Part shown: positions 24,728-33,141 of the stretch, piece by piece | How positions within the stretch are numbered: position 1 is the first letter of the stretch | Layout: each line of letters starts with the position of its first letter | From: Hoeflea sp. | Lineage (GTDB): Bacteria; Pseudomonadota; Alphaproteobacteria; Rhizobiales; Rhizobiaceae | Direction: 5' to 3' | DNA length: 64,000 nt | Assembly (NCBI RefSeq): GCF_014359905.1 | Contig: NZ_JACIYP010000010.1 | Coordinates: 22,456 to 86,455 of the forward strand | Position numbers and translations under genes: made by a program | The notes under the pieces: generated by a model | What the model saw: only the letters and a program-made list of their open reading frames with translations | What the model was told of the DNA's origin: nothing | The model's database searches: none

Positions 24728-25728
24728 GCGGCGCGCTCACCGTCATCGACATGCACACCGGCGGAGAGCCGCTCAGGATCGTGACCGGTGGCTATCCCGA
24801 CCTGCCCAAGGGCACGATCCTGGAAAAACGCGCCTATGTCCGCGACCATCTCGATCATCTCAGGAAGATCCTGATGTTCGAGCCGCGCGGCCACACGGAC
24901 ATGTATGGCGCGCTGCTGGTGGAGCCGGATCTGCCCGGCGCCGACCTTGCGGTGCTGTTCATGCACAATGAGGGCTATTCCACCATGTGCGGCCACGCCA
25001 TCATCGCGCTTGGCCGCTACGCGGTGGATCAGGGGCTGGTGAAGGCCGGCGACGACGTGACCGTGGTCAGCATCGAATGCCCCTGCGGCATGGTGCGCGC
25101 CGAGGTCACCATGCAGGGCGGCAAGCCGGCAGACGTCAGCTTCGAAAGCGTGCCGTCCTTCCTGTTTGCCCGGGACAAGGCGCTGACCATCGGCAATTGG
25201 GGCAAGGTGAGTTTCGACATCGCCTATGGCGGTGCCTTCTATGCGCTGGCCGATGCCCGCCAGTTCGGCCTCAAATTCGGCCGCGATCCGATCACTGCCT
25301 TCATTGACGCAGCAGACAGCCTCACCCGGGCGGCCCAGGCCGCCGTTCCCTTGAGCCACCCCGACGCGGATGACCTGGCCTTCCTCTATGGCACGATCCT
25401 GACTGACGGCCGCGACGCCTGGTCCGAACAGCCGACCCGCAATGTCTGCGTCTTCGCCGACCGCCAGGTCGACCGCTCGCCCACCGGCTCGGGCGTCACC
25501 GCAAGGCTCGCCGCCATGCATGCCCGCGGTCAGATCGCCATGGGCCAGGAACGGATCTTCCTCAGCATCATCGGCAGCCGGTTTTCGGGCCGCGTCTCCT
25601 CGGTTACCCGGTCCGGACCGCATCGGGCGATCACCGCCACGGTCGCAGGCCGCGCCTACTATTCCGGCCGGTGCGAATTCATTGTCGAGGAGGATGATCC
25701 GCTGGCGGAAGGATTTCTTGTCCGGTGA
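24724..25728 (+). CDS. probable trans-3-hydroxy-L-proline dehydratase (proline racemase family)
   Basis: The 334-residue enzyme belongs to the proline racemase superfamily. The first catalytic position is Cys (STMCGHAII), but the second is Thr ([14 protein letters not shown]) in place of the Cys of proline racemase and hydroxyproline epimerase. The Cys/Thr pair is the mark of trans-3-hydroxy-L-proline dehydratase, which makes delta-1-pyrroline-2-carboxylate. No transporter or reductase gene of the same pathway is adjacent; instead it is coupled to dut, an odd pairing. Confidence 0.8.
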   Translation: MSGALTVIDMHTGGEPLRIVTGGYPDLPKGTILEKRAYVRDHLDHLRKILMFEPRGHTDMYGALLVEPDLPGADLAVLFMHNEGYSTMCGHAIIALGRYAVDQGLVKAGDDVTVVSIECPCGMVRAEVTMQGGKPADVSFESVPSFLFARDKALTIGNWGKVSFDIAYGGAFYALADARQFGLKFGRDPITAFIDAADSLTRAAQAAVPLSHPDADDLAFLYGTILTDGRDAWSEQPTRNVCVFADRQVDRSPTGSGVTARLAAMHARGQIAMGQERIFLSIIGSRFSGRVSSVTRSGPHRAITATVAGRAYYSGRCEFIVEEDDPLAEGFLVR

Positions 25729-25747
25729 TCCCGCGACCTTCGATGGA

Positions 25748-25760
25748 GGAATCAGATTCC
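25748..25760. promoter_or_regulatory. palindrome upstream of cysK
   Basis: GGAATC-A-GATTCC is a perfect 13-bp palindrome 116 bases before the cysK start, inside an AT-richer stretch that could hold the promoter. It might be an operator, but no known regulator is matched. Confidence 0.3.
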
Positions 25761-25875
25761 GGAAATGGGCGAAATAATAGAATGAAATAGCGATTCTGGG
25801 CCGCGCGCCTTGACCCGATGACTGGCATAGAGCGCCGCGCGCCGCTACACTTCGCGGCAAACAAGGAGCATTGCC

Positions 25876-26847
25876 ATGTCAGCATTTTCCGCTGAAACGC
25901 CCGGCCGCGGCCGTATCTACGATTCGATCATCGACACCGTCGGCAACACGCCGATCGTGCGCCTGTCCAAGCTCGCGAGAGCCGAGGGTGTGAATGCCGA
26001 GCTCATGGGCAAGCTGGAATTCTTCAACCCCATCGCCTCGGTCAAGGACCGCATCGGCGTCGCCATGATAGAGGCGCTGGAAGCCGAGGGCCGGATCACG
26101 CCGGGCAAGACCACGCTCATCGAACCGACCTCGGGCAACACAGGCATTGCGCTCGCCTTCGCGGCCGCCGCCAAGGGCTACCGGCTGATCCTGACCATGC
26201 CGGAAACCATGTCGGTCGAGCGCCGCAAGATGCTGGCGCTCTTGGGCGCGGAACTGGTGCTCACCGAAGGCCCCAAGGGCATGAAGGGCGCCATCGCGAA
26301 GGCCGAGGAACTGCTGGGCGAGATCGAGAATTCGGTGATGCCGCAGCAGTTCGAGAATTCAGCCAACCCGGAGATCCACCGCAAGACCACGGCGGAAGAG
26401 ATCTGGAACGACACCAAGGGCGGCATCGATATCCTGGTCTCGGGCATCGGCACCGGCGGCACCATCACCGGCGTCGGCCAGGTGCTCAAGCAGAAGAAGC
26501 CCGGCGTCAGGATCGTTGCCGTCGAGCCTGCCGATTCCCCCGTGCTGTCGGGCGGCAATCCGGGTCCACACAAGATCCAGGGCATCGGCGCCGGCTTTGC
26601 GCCGGGCGTGCTCGACACCAAGGTCTATGACGAGATCGAGACGGTCACCAATGACGAGGCCTTCGCCATGGCCCGCAAGGTGGCCAGGCTCGAAGGCCTG
26701 CCGGTCGGCATCTCCTCGGGGGCCGCGCTGGCTGCGGCGATCAAGGTCGGCCGGCGTCCGGAAAACGAAGGCAAGCAGATCGTCGTCATCATCCCGTCCT
26801 TTGCCGAACGCTACCTCTCGACCGCGCTGTTCGACGGGTTGGGGTGA
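25876..26847 (+). CDS. cysK: cysteine synthase A
   Basis: The 323-residue PLP enzyme makes L-cysteine from O-acetylserine and sulfide. The PLP lysine is in [11 protein letters not shown], the substrate loop is [12 protein letters not shown], the phosphate-binding glycines are [13 protein letters not shown], and the C-terminal part GISSGAAL is typical of CysK. The length fits the family. Its ATG follows AAGGAGCATTGCC, a good ribosome site. It is monocistronic; the 294 bases after it hold no recognisable gene. Confidence 0.95.
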   Translation: MSAFSAETPGRGRIYDSIIDTVGNTPIVRLSKLARAEGVNAELMGKLEFFNPIASVKDRIGVAMIEALEAEGRITPGKTTLIEPTSGNTGIALAFAAAAKGYRLILTMPETMSVERRKMLALLGAELVLTEGPKGMKGAIAKAEELLGEIENSVMPQQFENSANPEIHRKTTAEEIWNDTKGGIDILVSGIGTGGTITGVGQVLKQKKPGVRIVAVEPADSPVLSGGNPGPHKIQGIGAGFAPGVLDTKVYDEIETVTNDEAFAMARKVARLEGLPVGISSGAALAAAIKVGRRPENEGKQIVVIIPSFAERYLSTALFDGLG

Positions 26848-27141
26848 GTTCCTCTCGACCCGAGCGGTGGGTCCGAGGTCCCGAGCGATGGTTTGCGTTG
26901 AGATCTTCCATCAAGCACTTGAAGCACCGTGCTCCGTTGGGAGGCGCGGCGCTTTGGTGTTTGCGCCGGCGCTGCCCGATGCCCGTAAATGCAGGAGCCG
27001 CTGCGTTCGGTCACAGGCCTCCATGGCCGCACCGCAGCACATGACGGCGTGCCGTCTTTCCGCGGGGCGCGGGAGGACTGCCCGCGCAAAGCTCTGTGAA
27101 GCGCCGGCACCTGCGCAGACGAAGCGGCTATCGTCTCCGCT

Positions 27142-28674
27142 TCACGCTGCCGCCGACACCCGTTCGGTGGCCATGCGGTAGGAGATCGCCTCGGCCAGGT
27201 GGATCCGGCCGACGCTCTCCGCGCCGTCGAGATCGGCCAGCGTGCGCGCCACCTTGAGGATGCGGTGATAGGCGCGCGCCGAAAACCTCAGTTTCTCCGC
27301 CGCATCGTTCAAGAGCGACTGGCCGCCGGCGTCGGGCCGGGCCACCTGCTCGACCAGCGAGGTCGAGCATTGCGAATTGGTGCGGATGTCGGGCCGGCCG
27401 AGCGTGCGGAAACGGTCCTGCTGGATCTGCCGCGCCACAGCGACGCGGGCCGCGACATCGGCACTGCCTTCCGCCGGCTGCGGCTTGATCAGGTCCTGGG
27501 CGCTGACCGCGGGAACGTCGATGCGTATATCGATGCGATCCATCAGCGGCCCTGAAATGCGCCCCTGGTAATCGGCCTGGCAGCGCGGTCCGCGCGAACA
27601 GCTATGGCCCGGTTCCCCCGCCATGCCGCAACGGCAGGGGTTCATCGCCGCGATCAGCTGGATATTGGCGGGGTAGCTCACCCGGTGATTGGCGCGCGCG
27701 ATCACGCTCTCGCCATTCTCGAGCGGTTGCCGGAGTGAATCGAGCACCTGCGGGGTGAATTCGGGAAACTCGTCGAGAAAAAGGATGCCGTTGTGGGCCA
27801 GCGAGACTTCGCCCGGTCGCGCCCGCAAGCCGCCGCCGACCATCGCCGCCATCGAGGCCGAATGATGCGGTGCGCGGAACGGCCGCCGGTCCGACAGCTT
27901 GCCGCCGGCAAGCTGTCCGGCGATGGAATGGATCATCGACACTTCCAGAAGCTCGGGCGCCGACAAGGGCGGCAGGATCGAGGGCAGCCGGGCGGCGAGC
28001 ATGGATTTGCCCGATCCGGGCGGTCCCACCATGATCAGATTGTGCCCGCCGGCGGCCGCCACCTCGAGCGCCCGCTTGGCGGTTTCCTGGCCCTTGATTT
28101 CGGCGAGGTCCGGCACGTTGAGGGGCGCCGCGCGCATCGCCGGCACCGGCCGAGCAAGCACCTGGGTGCCGCGGAAATGATTGGCGATGGCGATCAGCGA
28201 GCGCGGCGCGATGATATCGATGTCCTCGCCCGCCCAGGCCGCCTCCGGGCCGCTGCCCGCCGGGCAGATCAGCCCCTTGCCAAGCGCATTGGCCCCGATC
28301 GCCGCAGGCAGCGCGCCCGCCACGGTGGCGATGGTGCCGTCGAGGGAAAGCTCGCCCAGCACCACATAGCCGTCGAGCGCATCGCCCGGTATGGCGCCGA
28401 GTGCGGCCATCAGCCCCAGCGCGATCGGCAGGTCGAAATGCGATCCTTCCTTGGGCAGGTCCGCCGGCGCCAGGTTGACGGTGACCTTCTTGGCCGGCAG
28501 CGACAGTCCCGAGGCGTGCAGCGCCGCCTGCACCCGCTCGCGGCTTTCGGCCACCGCCTTGTCGGGCAGGCCGACGATATGCATGCCCACCTTGCCCGGC
28601 GCAATCATCACCTGCACATCGACCGGCACCGCCTCGATGCCCTGGAACGAAACCGTACTGACCCGCGCAACCAT
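27142..28674 (-). CDS. comM: ComM/YifB family Mg-chelatase-like AAA+ ATPase
   Basis: The 510-residue protein has a Lon-like N-terminal domain (about 1-180, with LPIALGLMAALGAIP), an AAA+ core with Walker A GPPGSGKSMLAARLP and Walker B LFLDEFPEF, and a C-terminal Mg-chelatase domain with a four-cysteine zinc site (NPCRCGMAGEPGHSCSRGPRC). ComM is a hexameric helicase that promotes branch migration during natural transformation. The ATG at 28674 (MVARVSTVSFQGIEAVPV) is the family start; the ORF-track start adds 59 unrelated residues. It lies downstream of gshB. Confidence 0.95.
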   Translation of the reverse strand: MVARVSTVSFQGIEAVPVDVQVMIAPGKVGMHIVGLPDKAVAESRERVQAALHASGLSLPAKKVTVNLAPADLPKEGSHFDLPIALGLMAALGAIPGDALDGYVVLGELSLDGTIATVAGALPAAIGANALGKGLICPAGSGPEAAWAGEDIDIIAPRSLIAIANHFRGTQVLARPVPAMRAAPLNVPDLAEIKGQETAKRALEVAAAGGHNLIMVGPPGSGKSMLAARLPSILPPLSAPELLEVSMIHSIAGQLAGGKLSDRRPFRAPHHSASMAAMVGGGLRARPGEVSLAHNGILFLDEFPEFTPQVLDSLRQPLENGESVIARANHRVSYPANIQLIAAMNPCRCGMAGEPGHSCSRGPRCQADYQGRISGPLMDRIDIRIDVPAVSAQDLIKPQPAEGSADVAARVAVARQIQQDRFRTLGRPDIRTNSQCSTSLVEQVARPDAGGQSLLNDAAEKLRFSARAYHRILKVARTLADLDGAESVGRIHLAEAISYRMATERVSAAA

Positions 28675-28954
28675 GTTCCCGGCCCCTTGTCCTGAAATCG
28701 TGCCCGTCACGCCGCGCCGGGATGGCGAAAAATTCCCGTTATGCGCGATCAAGTCAAGTGAAGCACGGTATGCGGAGTAAAAAAGAACAATCTGGCAACA
28801 ATTGCACCACAAAGGGGAATATGGTTGCATCAGGTTGTAGAGGGAGAACATTTCGGGACGGCACGGTTCGCACCGCGGGCCGGCCGCGGCGCGAGTGTCG
28901 GAGATAGGACGGGACGTCGGCGTGCGGCGCCTCGGAAAGGTGTTGCGCGCCCGC

Positions 28955-29902
28955 TTACGCCCGCTTGCTTTCGACCGCGTCCCAGAACAGTGCCGCGATG
29001 TCCGGCCCGCCGAAATTGCGGATTTCGCGCAAGCCCGTCGGCGAGGTCACGTTGATCTCGGTCATGAGGTCGCCGATGATGTCGATGCCGACCAGGATGA
29101 AGCCGCGCGCCTTCAAGGACGGGCCGATGCGGGCGCAGATCTCTTCTTCGCGCGGGGTCAGCTCGGAGTGCTCGGCGCGGCCGCCGACATGCATGTTGGA
29201 GCGCGAATCATGCTCGGCCGGCACCCGGTTGATGGCGCCCACCGGCTCGCCGTCGATCAGGATGATGCGCTTGTCGCCGGCGCGGACCTTGGACAGGTAT
29301 TCCTGGGCGATGAACGGCTCGCGGTACATCTGCGCGAACATTTCGAGCAGCGACGACATGTTGCGGTCATCCGGCTTGATATGGAACACGCCGGCGCCGC
29401 CATTGCCGTAGAGCGGCTTGAGGATCATGTCGCCGACTTCCGCGCGGAAGGCGTTGATCGTCGCCGGGTCGCGCGAGATCAGGGTCTTCGGCATCAGGTC
29501 TGGAAATTTGGTGACGAAGATCTTTTCGGGCGAATTGCGCACCCATGCCGGGTCATTGACCACCAGCGTCTTCGGATGCACCCGCTCGAGCAGATGCGTC
29601 GAGGTGGTGTAGGCCATGTCGAACGGCGGATCCTGCCGCAACAGCACCACATCCATCGTTGACAGGTCGATCTTCTCCTGCGGCCCGAGCTCGAAATGGT
29701 CGCCCTCGACATCGCGCAGGATCATCGGCTCGGCAATGGCCTGAACAACCCCGTCGCGCATCGACAGCTGGTCCGGCGTGTAGTGAAACAGCTTGTAGCC
29801 GCGGTTCTGCGCTTCCAGCGACATGGCGAAGGTGGAATCGCCGGCAATCTTGATCGAGCTCACATGGTCCATCTGGACCGCGACATTCTTGATCTTGCTC
29901 AT
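28955..29902 (-). CDS. gshB: glutathione synthetase
   Basis: The 315-residue ATP-grasp enzyme joins glycine to gamma-glutamylcysteine. Characteristic stretches are [13 protein letters not shown] at the start, [33 protein letters not shown] (ATP loop), and [13 protein letters not shown] at the metal and substrate end. The length is standard. It lies 280 bp upstream of comM; that gap holds no gene and is AT-rich near 28780-28830, perhaps a comM promoter. Confidence 0.95.
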   Translation of the reverse strand: MSKIKNVAVQMDHVSSIKIAGDSTFAMSLEAQNRGYKLFHYTPDQLSMRDGVVQAIAEPMILRDVEGDHFELGPQEKIDLSTMDVVLLRQDPPFDMAYTTSTHLLERVHPKTLVVNDPAWVRNSPEKIFVTKFPDLMPKTLISRDPATINAFRAEVGDMILKPLYGNGGAGVFHIKPDDRNMSSLLEMFAQMYREPFIAQEYLSKVRAGDKRIILIDGEPVGAINRVPAEHDSRSNMHVGGRAEHSELTPREEEICARIGPSLKARGFILVGIDIIGDLMTEINVTSPTGLREIRNFGGPDIAALFWDAVESKRA

Positions 29903-29932
29903 GGGTAGGGTGTCTCCGCCAATCTGAGGAAC

Positions 29933-30295
29933 TCACATAGGCGCTGAGGGGGGCAGATTGCAACGGGGGAAGGGAGGGATTTGGGGAGCGGGGGCGTCAA
30001 TCATGGGTATGGCCGATGACCGGCGCCCGTCCGGTCGTCCGGCTTGCGCCAGCGCCACGGCGTCGGCGCCGGCCGGATCGCGCAGCCGGTCGGAGGTGTC
30101 GTTGGCGGCCCGCCAGACGGCTTCGGCCACGCCGCTTTCCCTTGTCGTCAGGACTGGATTGGCAAAGCCCGCGAAGACCTGCCCCGCGAAAGCCGCATAG
30201 GTTTCGCGGATGAGATCGATGACCGGAATGGCGGTGTTGTGCGCAAAGCGGGTTGTCGGGGCATAGCCCGTTTCCACCAGCTTGACGAAGTGGCG
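29933..30295 (-). pseudogene. truncated short-chain dehydrogenase (3' half only)
   Basis: The frame reads FVKLVETGYAPTTRFAHNT, later VAEAVWRAANDTSDRLRDPA and GADAVALAQAG. This is the C-terminal half of a classical SDR oxidoreductase, starting just after where the catalytic YxxxK helix should be. The Rossmann half and active site are absent; upstream, the sequence turns into a fragment of an AraC gene on the other strand. It is a remnant that cannot be active. Confidence 0.7.
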
Positions 30296-30421
30296 GGCCG
30301 CATCGGCTACAGCTCGTCGAGCACCTTCAGCACGGCTTTCAGCCGCCATGCCGGTGTGCCGCCAGGGCAGTTCATGAGACAGTCGGGTGTTTCGGGCAAC
30401 GGAGTGTCTGTTCAGGCCTGA
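30278..30421 (+). pseudogene. truncated AraC family regulator (last helix-turn-helix only)
   Basis: The frame reads LDEVAGRIGYSSSSTFSTAF and then SRHAGVPPGQFMRQ, the second helix-turn-helix of an AraC/XylS regulator, ending at a TGA. Everything upstream of it is missing. It points away from the SDR fragment, so the pair was once divergent and a deletion removed both 5' halves and the shared promoter. Confidence 0.75.
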
Positions 30422-30503
30422 GACTCGTCCGGCGTCTTGAGCCATATCAACGCCAAACCGCCGATCCCGGTTAGATTGCGGCTGTTGGATGGAGTGGCGC
30501 AAA

Positions 30504-31472
30504 ATGTCCTTGTCTCGCCGCAGCATTGTCGTCGGGTCCGCAGCCGCTTTGGCGGCGGCGTTTGGCGGCGGCTATGCGATCGGGTCCTATAATGCGGCGA
30601 TGGCTGCCGCTATCGCGCGGATCGCCAGGAAAAGCAGCCTGGTGACAACGCGGTTCGGGCCGCTTGAATATGCTATCGAGGGCCGCGGCCAGCCCTTGCT
30701 GATGGTGCACGGCACCGGCGGCGGCTTTGATCAGGGCCTGCGCTTTGGCGGGGGACTGATCGCCAGCGGATTCCAGGTCATCGCGCCGTCGCGTTTTGGC
30801 TATCTCCGCAGCTTTTTTCCGGCCGATCCGTCGCCGCAAAACCAGGCGGATGCCTTTGCGGCGCTGCTCGATCATCTGGGCATCGACCGGATCCCCATTG
30901 CCGGCGGCTCCGCCGGCGCGCTGCCCGCGGCCTGGTTTGCGCTGCGCCATCCGGACCGCTGTTCGCACCTGATCCTGCTGGTTCCGGCCATGAATCTGAG
31001 CAACCGCGATCCCGTCGAATTCACCCGGTTTCAGCAGGTTCTGGTGGGAAGGCTGCTGTCATCGGACCGCTGGTTCTGGGCCGTTCGTACCTTGGCGCCA
31101 AACCAGTTGATCGGCACGCTGCTCGCGACGGATCCGGCGCTTCTCGCCTCTGTCTCAGCATCTGAACGGGACCGGGCCTACATGGTGCTGGATGAGCTGG
31201 CGCCGATCCGCAGACGCCGGCAGGGCATGGCCCAGGACGGAAGGATGGCTGGCAGTCCCGCGGATATCGATCTGTCAAGAATTGAAACGCCGGCCCTGGT
31301 CGTGTCGACGGAGGATGACCGGTTCGGCACGGCGCAGACGGCGCGGATCATCGCCGGACGGATCGCCGGCGCCCGGCTGGTGATCTATCCCACCGGCGGG
31401 CACCTCTGGCTCGGGCATGATCAGGAGCTGACCGCTGAAATTGCCGGTTTCGTGGCGCGTCCGCTCGGGTGA
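30504..31472 (+). CDS. alpha/beta hydrolase with N-terminal signal anchor
   Basis: The 322-residue hydrolase starts MSLSRRSIVVGSAAALAAAF, a twin-arginine-containing hydrophobic segment that may anchor or export it. The triad is visible: oxyanion strand LLMVHGTGGGFDQG, nucleophile in AGGSAGALPA, acid in STEDDRFG, and His in YPTGGHLWLG. The ATG at 30504 is preferred because GGAG lies 9 nt upstream. It is inserted between conserved rhizobial genes (yraN and gshB) next to the SDR/AraC scar. Substrate unknown. Confidence 0.75.
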   Translation: MSLSRRSIVVGSAAALAAAFGGGYAIGSYNAAMAAAIARIARKSSLVTTRFGPLEYAIEGRGQPLLMVHGTGGGFDQGLRFGGGLIASGFQVIAPSRFGYLRSFFPADPSPQNQADAFAALLDHLGIDRIPIAGGSAGALPAAWFALRHPDRCSHLILLVPAMNLSNRDPVEFTRFQQVLVGRLLSSDRWFWAVRTLAPNQLIGTLLATDPALLASVSASERDRAYMVLDELAPIRRRRQGMAQDGRMAGSPADIDLSRIETPALVVSTEDDRFGTAQTARIIAGRIAGARLVIYPTGGHLWLGHDQELTAEIAGFVARPLG

Positions 31473-31505
31473 GTGCGCTGATCGGAGCGACGGACTCCGT
31501 GGCCT

Positions 31506-31874
31506 TCAGAACGCATCCTCCAGATGCCGGGGCCAGCGCCAGGGGCTGACCACGACGATGTCGCAGCGCCAGGACAGGTGCGCCGAATCGGGCTGGCGGC
31601 TGATATAGAGCGCGCCTGCCGCCGCGATCCGCCGTTGCGCCGGATAACTCACGGCATCGACGCCGGAGATCAGGTCGCGGCGCGCCTTGACCTCGACGAG
31701 GGCTACGAGATCGCCTTTGCGCGCCACGATGTCGATCTCGCCCACCGGCGTCTTGTAGCGCAAGCTCACGATCCTGTAGCCCTTGAGCATCAGCGCCAGG
31801 GCCGCCATCCATTCGGCGCGGCGGCCCTTGCGCTCGAAGCGCCGCTTGCGGTCCAGCTTGCCGGCCGGGCTCAC
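31506..31874 (-). CDS. YraN/UPF0102 family nuclease-like protein
   Basis: The 122-residue protein has the endonuclease-like fold of UPF0102: RRAEWMAALALMLKGYRIV, then VGEIDIVARKGDLVALVEVK, which is the E-x-D...E-V-K motif of Holliday-junction resolvase-like nucleases. Its cellular role is not established. Its ATG overlaps the rsmI stop (ATGA), so it is translated with rsmI. Confidence 0.9.
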   Translation of the reverse strand: MSPAGKLDRKRRFERKGRRAEWMAALALMLKGYRIVSLRYKTPVGEIDIVARKGDLVALVEVKARRDLISGVDAVSYPAQRRIAAAGALYISRQPDSAHLSWRCDIVVVSPWRWPRHLEDAF

Positions 31875-32824
31875 GCCTCGTCCCTGGTCGGGCGGACCTT
31901 CATGGCGAGGAGCCGCTGGTAGAGATCCTTGCGCGGCTGCCCGGTGAGCCGCGCCGCTTCGGTCGCAGCCTTGCCGGCGGGAAGGTCCCGGGCAAGCTTG
32001 GCAAGCACCGCCTCGACATCCTCGTCCGAGGGTTCCGGCGTCGAGCCTGGGCCGATCACCAGCACGATTTCCCCGCGCACGCTTTCACCCTGATATTGCG
32101 CCGCCAGATCGCCCAGCGTGCCGCGCCGCACCTCCTCGAAGGCCTTGGTCAGTTCCCGGCACACGGCCGCCGGGCGGTCGGCCCCCAGCACCTCGGAAGC
32201 GCAAGCAAGGCATGCGGCGATCCGGTTGGGACTTTCAAAAAACATCAGTGTCGCTTCCGTTGCGGCAAGGCTCGCCAGCCGGTCGCGCCGCGCCTTGTCT
32301 TTCGATGGCAGGAAGCCCGCAAACAGGAAGGCGTCGCTTGGCAGGCCCGAGGCCACCAGCGCCGCCATCGGCGCCGAGGCCCCGGGGATCGGGATCACCG
32401 GCAACCCGGCCGCGATCGCGCTTTGCGACAGCCGGTAGCCGGGATCGGAAATCAGCGGCGTTCCGGCGTCCGAGATCAGCGCCACGCTCTTGCCGGCTTC
32501 AAGCGCCGCCATCAGCTTCGGCCCGGCGCGCTCGGCATTGTGCTCGTGATAGGCGTAGGGCCTTGTGGCGATGCCGTAGCGGTCGAGCAGCACCCGGCTG
32601 ACCCGGGTGTCCTCGCAGGCGATGAGGTCGGCGCCGGCCAGTGTTTCCAGCCCGCGCAGCGTCATGTCGCCCAGATTGCCGATCGGGGTCGACACCAGGT
32701 AGAGCCCCGGCTCGAGCGGCCGGGCGGGGATTTCATGCGCGCCAATGCGGAAGCTGCGCGCCGGCGGAGCAGTTTCCGCCGCATTGCGCGCGCTGTCGGC
32801 AGCCTGTGATGTCTTGCGTGTCAT
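31871..32824 (-). CDS. rsmI: 16S rRNA (cytidine-2'-O)-methyltransferase RsmI
   Basis: The 317-residue tetrapyrrole-methylase-fold enzyme methylates the 2'-O of C1402 in 16S rRNA with SAM. Signature stretches: GLYLVSTPIGNLGDMTLRGL, CEDTRVSRVLLDRYGI, ISDAGTPLISDPGYRL, PIPGASAPMAAL, and FFESPNRI. The N-terminal 25 residues are an extra, low-complexity extension. It is the first gene of the rsmI-yraN pair; in many relatives gshB follows directly, but here the hydrolase and pseudogenes intervene. Confidence 0.95.
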   Translation of the reverse strand: MTRKTSQAADSARNAAETAPPARSFRIGAHEIPARPLEPGLYLVSTPIGNLGDMTLRGLETLAGADLIACEDTRVSRVLLDRYGIATRPYAYHEHNAERAGPKLMAALEAGKSVALISDAGTPLISDPGYRLSQSAIAAGLPVIPIPGASAPMAALVASGLPSDAFLFAGFLPSKDKARRDRLASLAATEATLMFFESPNRIAACLACASEVLGADRPAAVCRELTKAFEEVRRGTLGDLAAQYQGESVRGEIVLVIGPGSTPEPSDEDVEAVLAKLARDLPAGKAATEAARLTGQPRKDLYQRLLAMKVRPTRDEA

Positions 32825-33141
32825 GTCCGCTCCACCGCCTGGCCGTGTCAGCCAAGCCCGGGTTTCAGTGGCATCGGGTTTAGCAGAGTTATGCGGGCAA
32901 GATCGAGCGGCTTCTGGGATTTGACGCGCGCGGTGAATGGCAGCTTCAGCCAGTCGGATCGAGCGCCCGGATCAGGACTGCCGGCTGCGCCGGCCAGGGC
33001 CGGCCTCGGCGAAGGGCTTTCTGCTGAGCCGAAACAAGAAATACAACCTACGCGATCGAAACTCTAACTTAACTGCTCACATATACTGTTGACCGGTTAT
33101 TGTCGGCAATCTCAGTTTATCAAAGGTCACGGCTGCAACGT
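32825..33141. other. 317-bp divergent gap between rsmI and the GGDEF-EAL gene
   Basis: The right end (33030-33100) is AT-rich (ACTCTAACTTAACTGCTCAC, TATACTGTTGACC) and probably holds the promoter of the GGDEF-EAL gene. No gene or repeat is seen. Confidence 0.45.
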
